A stretch of 5,194 nt of DNA from Bacteroidetes bacterium QH_10_64_37. GTDB lineage: Bacteria > Bacteroidota > Rhodothermia > Rhodothermales > Salinibacteraceae. This document shows, piece after piece, positions 5,149 through 5,194 of this stretch. The notes under the pieces are model-generated. The model was not told the origin of the DNA. It ran no database searches and saw nothing but the letters and a program-made list of their open reading frames with translations. Position 1 is the first letter of the stretch; the number at the start of each line of letters is the position of its first letter. The translations under genes and the position numbers were made by a program. The stretch spans positions 1-5,194 of the forward strand of contig PXSZ01000039.1 in NCBI GenBank assembly GCA_003023105.1, given 5' to 3'.

Positions 5149-5194
5149 ATGGCCGACTATCGCCGCGGCTTCGAAAGCCTTCACCGGGAGGTTT
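5149..5194 (+). CDS. Start of a divergently transcribed gene (15 codons, cut by window edge)
   Basis: The ATG at 5149 opens a frame reading MADYRRGFESLHREV to the window edge. Codon choice is GC-rich at the third position (about 10 of 14), like the real genes here. The leader just upstream is C/T/A-rich without a Shine-Dalgarno site, as at other starts in the window. It lies divergent to the Cys-rich gene with a promoter-sized gap. Fifteen residues are too few for a family assignment. Confidence 0.5.
   Translation, partial: MADYRRGFESLHREV

Noticed and set aside
4888..5184. N-terminal extension of the Cys-rich protein to a GTG at 5184
   Set aside because: The extension is rich in Arg, Ser and Pro, runs through the nested inverted repeat and would overlap the start of the divergent gene. 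The ATG at 4887 begins right at the CxxC motif.

Overview
The window looks like chromosomal DNA from a high-GC, salt-adapted member of the Bacteroidota/Rhodothermota, with Salinibacter-like as the best guess. Three things support this. The predicted proteins are acidic: the 200-residue SDR has about 31 Asp/Glu against 11 Lys/Arg. No start is preceded by a clear, well-placed Shine-Dalgarno site, and most leaders are rich in C and T. The subtilase is of a type I associate with Bacteroidetes. The assignment is inference from composition and family resemblance, not from a search.

Layout: (1) 1-399, minus strand: the first 133 residues of an unrecognised membrane-anchored protein that runs off the left edge. 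(2) 400-862: a 463-bp intergenic region with no convincing gene. It holds a possible Bacteroidota-type -7 box and a compact palindrome/short-repeat element. (3) 863-1792 and 1854-2456, plus strand: an exported SMP-30/gluconolactonase-family lactonase followed by a small SDR-fold protein that lacks the SDR catalytic Tyr and Lys; they are probably co-transcribed. (4) 2457-2618: a convergent intergenic gap with one weak dyad. (5) Minus strand, transcribed from right to left: a small Cys-rich, zinc-ribbon-like protein (4375-4887), then 46 bp downstream a lipoprotein subtilisin-like protease (2619-4328) with a large, very basic helical insertion. (6) 4888-5148: a divergent intergenic region with a nested inverted repeat (5036-5088). 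(7) 5149 to the end: probably the first 15 codons of a divergently transcribed gene.

The lactonase, the protease and the left-edge protein are all predicted to act outside the cytoplasmic membrane. The SDR-like and Cys-rich proteins are predicted to be cytoplasmic. Nothing in the window ties all the genes into one pathway. I see no mobile element, CRISPR array, tRNA or rRNA. The items that most deserve follow-up are the nested inverted repeat at 5036-5088, the basic insert in the protease with its unknown Cys-rich partner gene, and the repeat-like element at 755-829.
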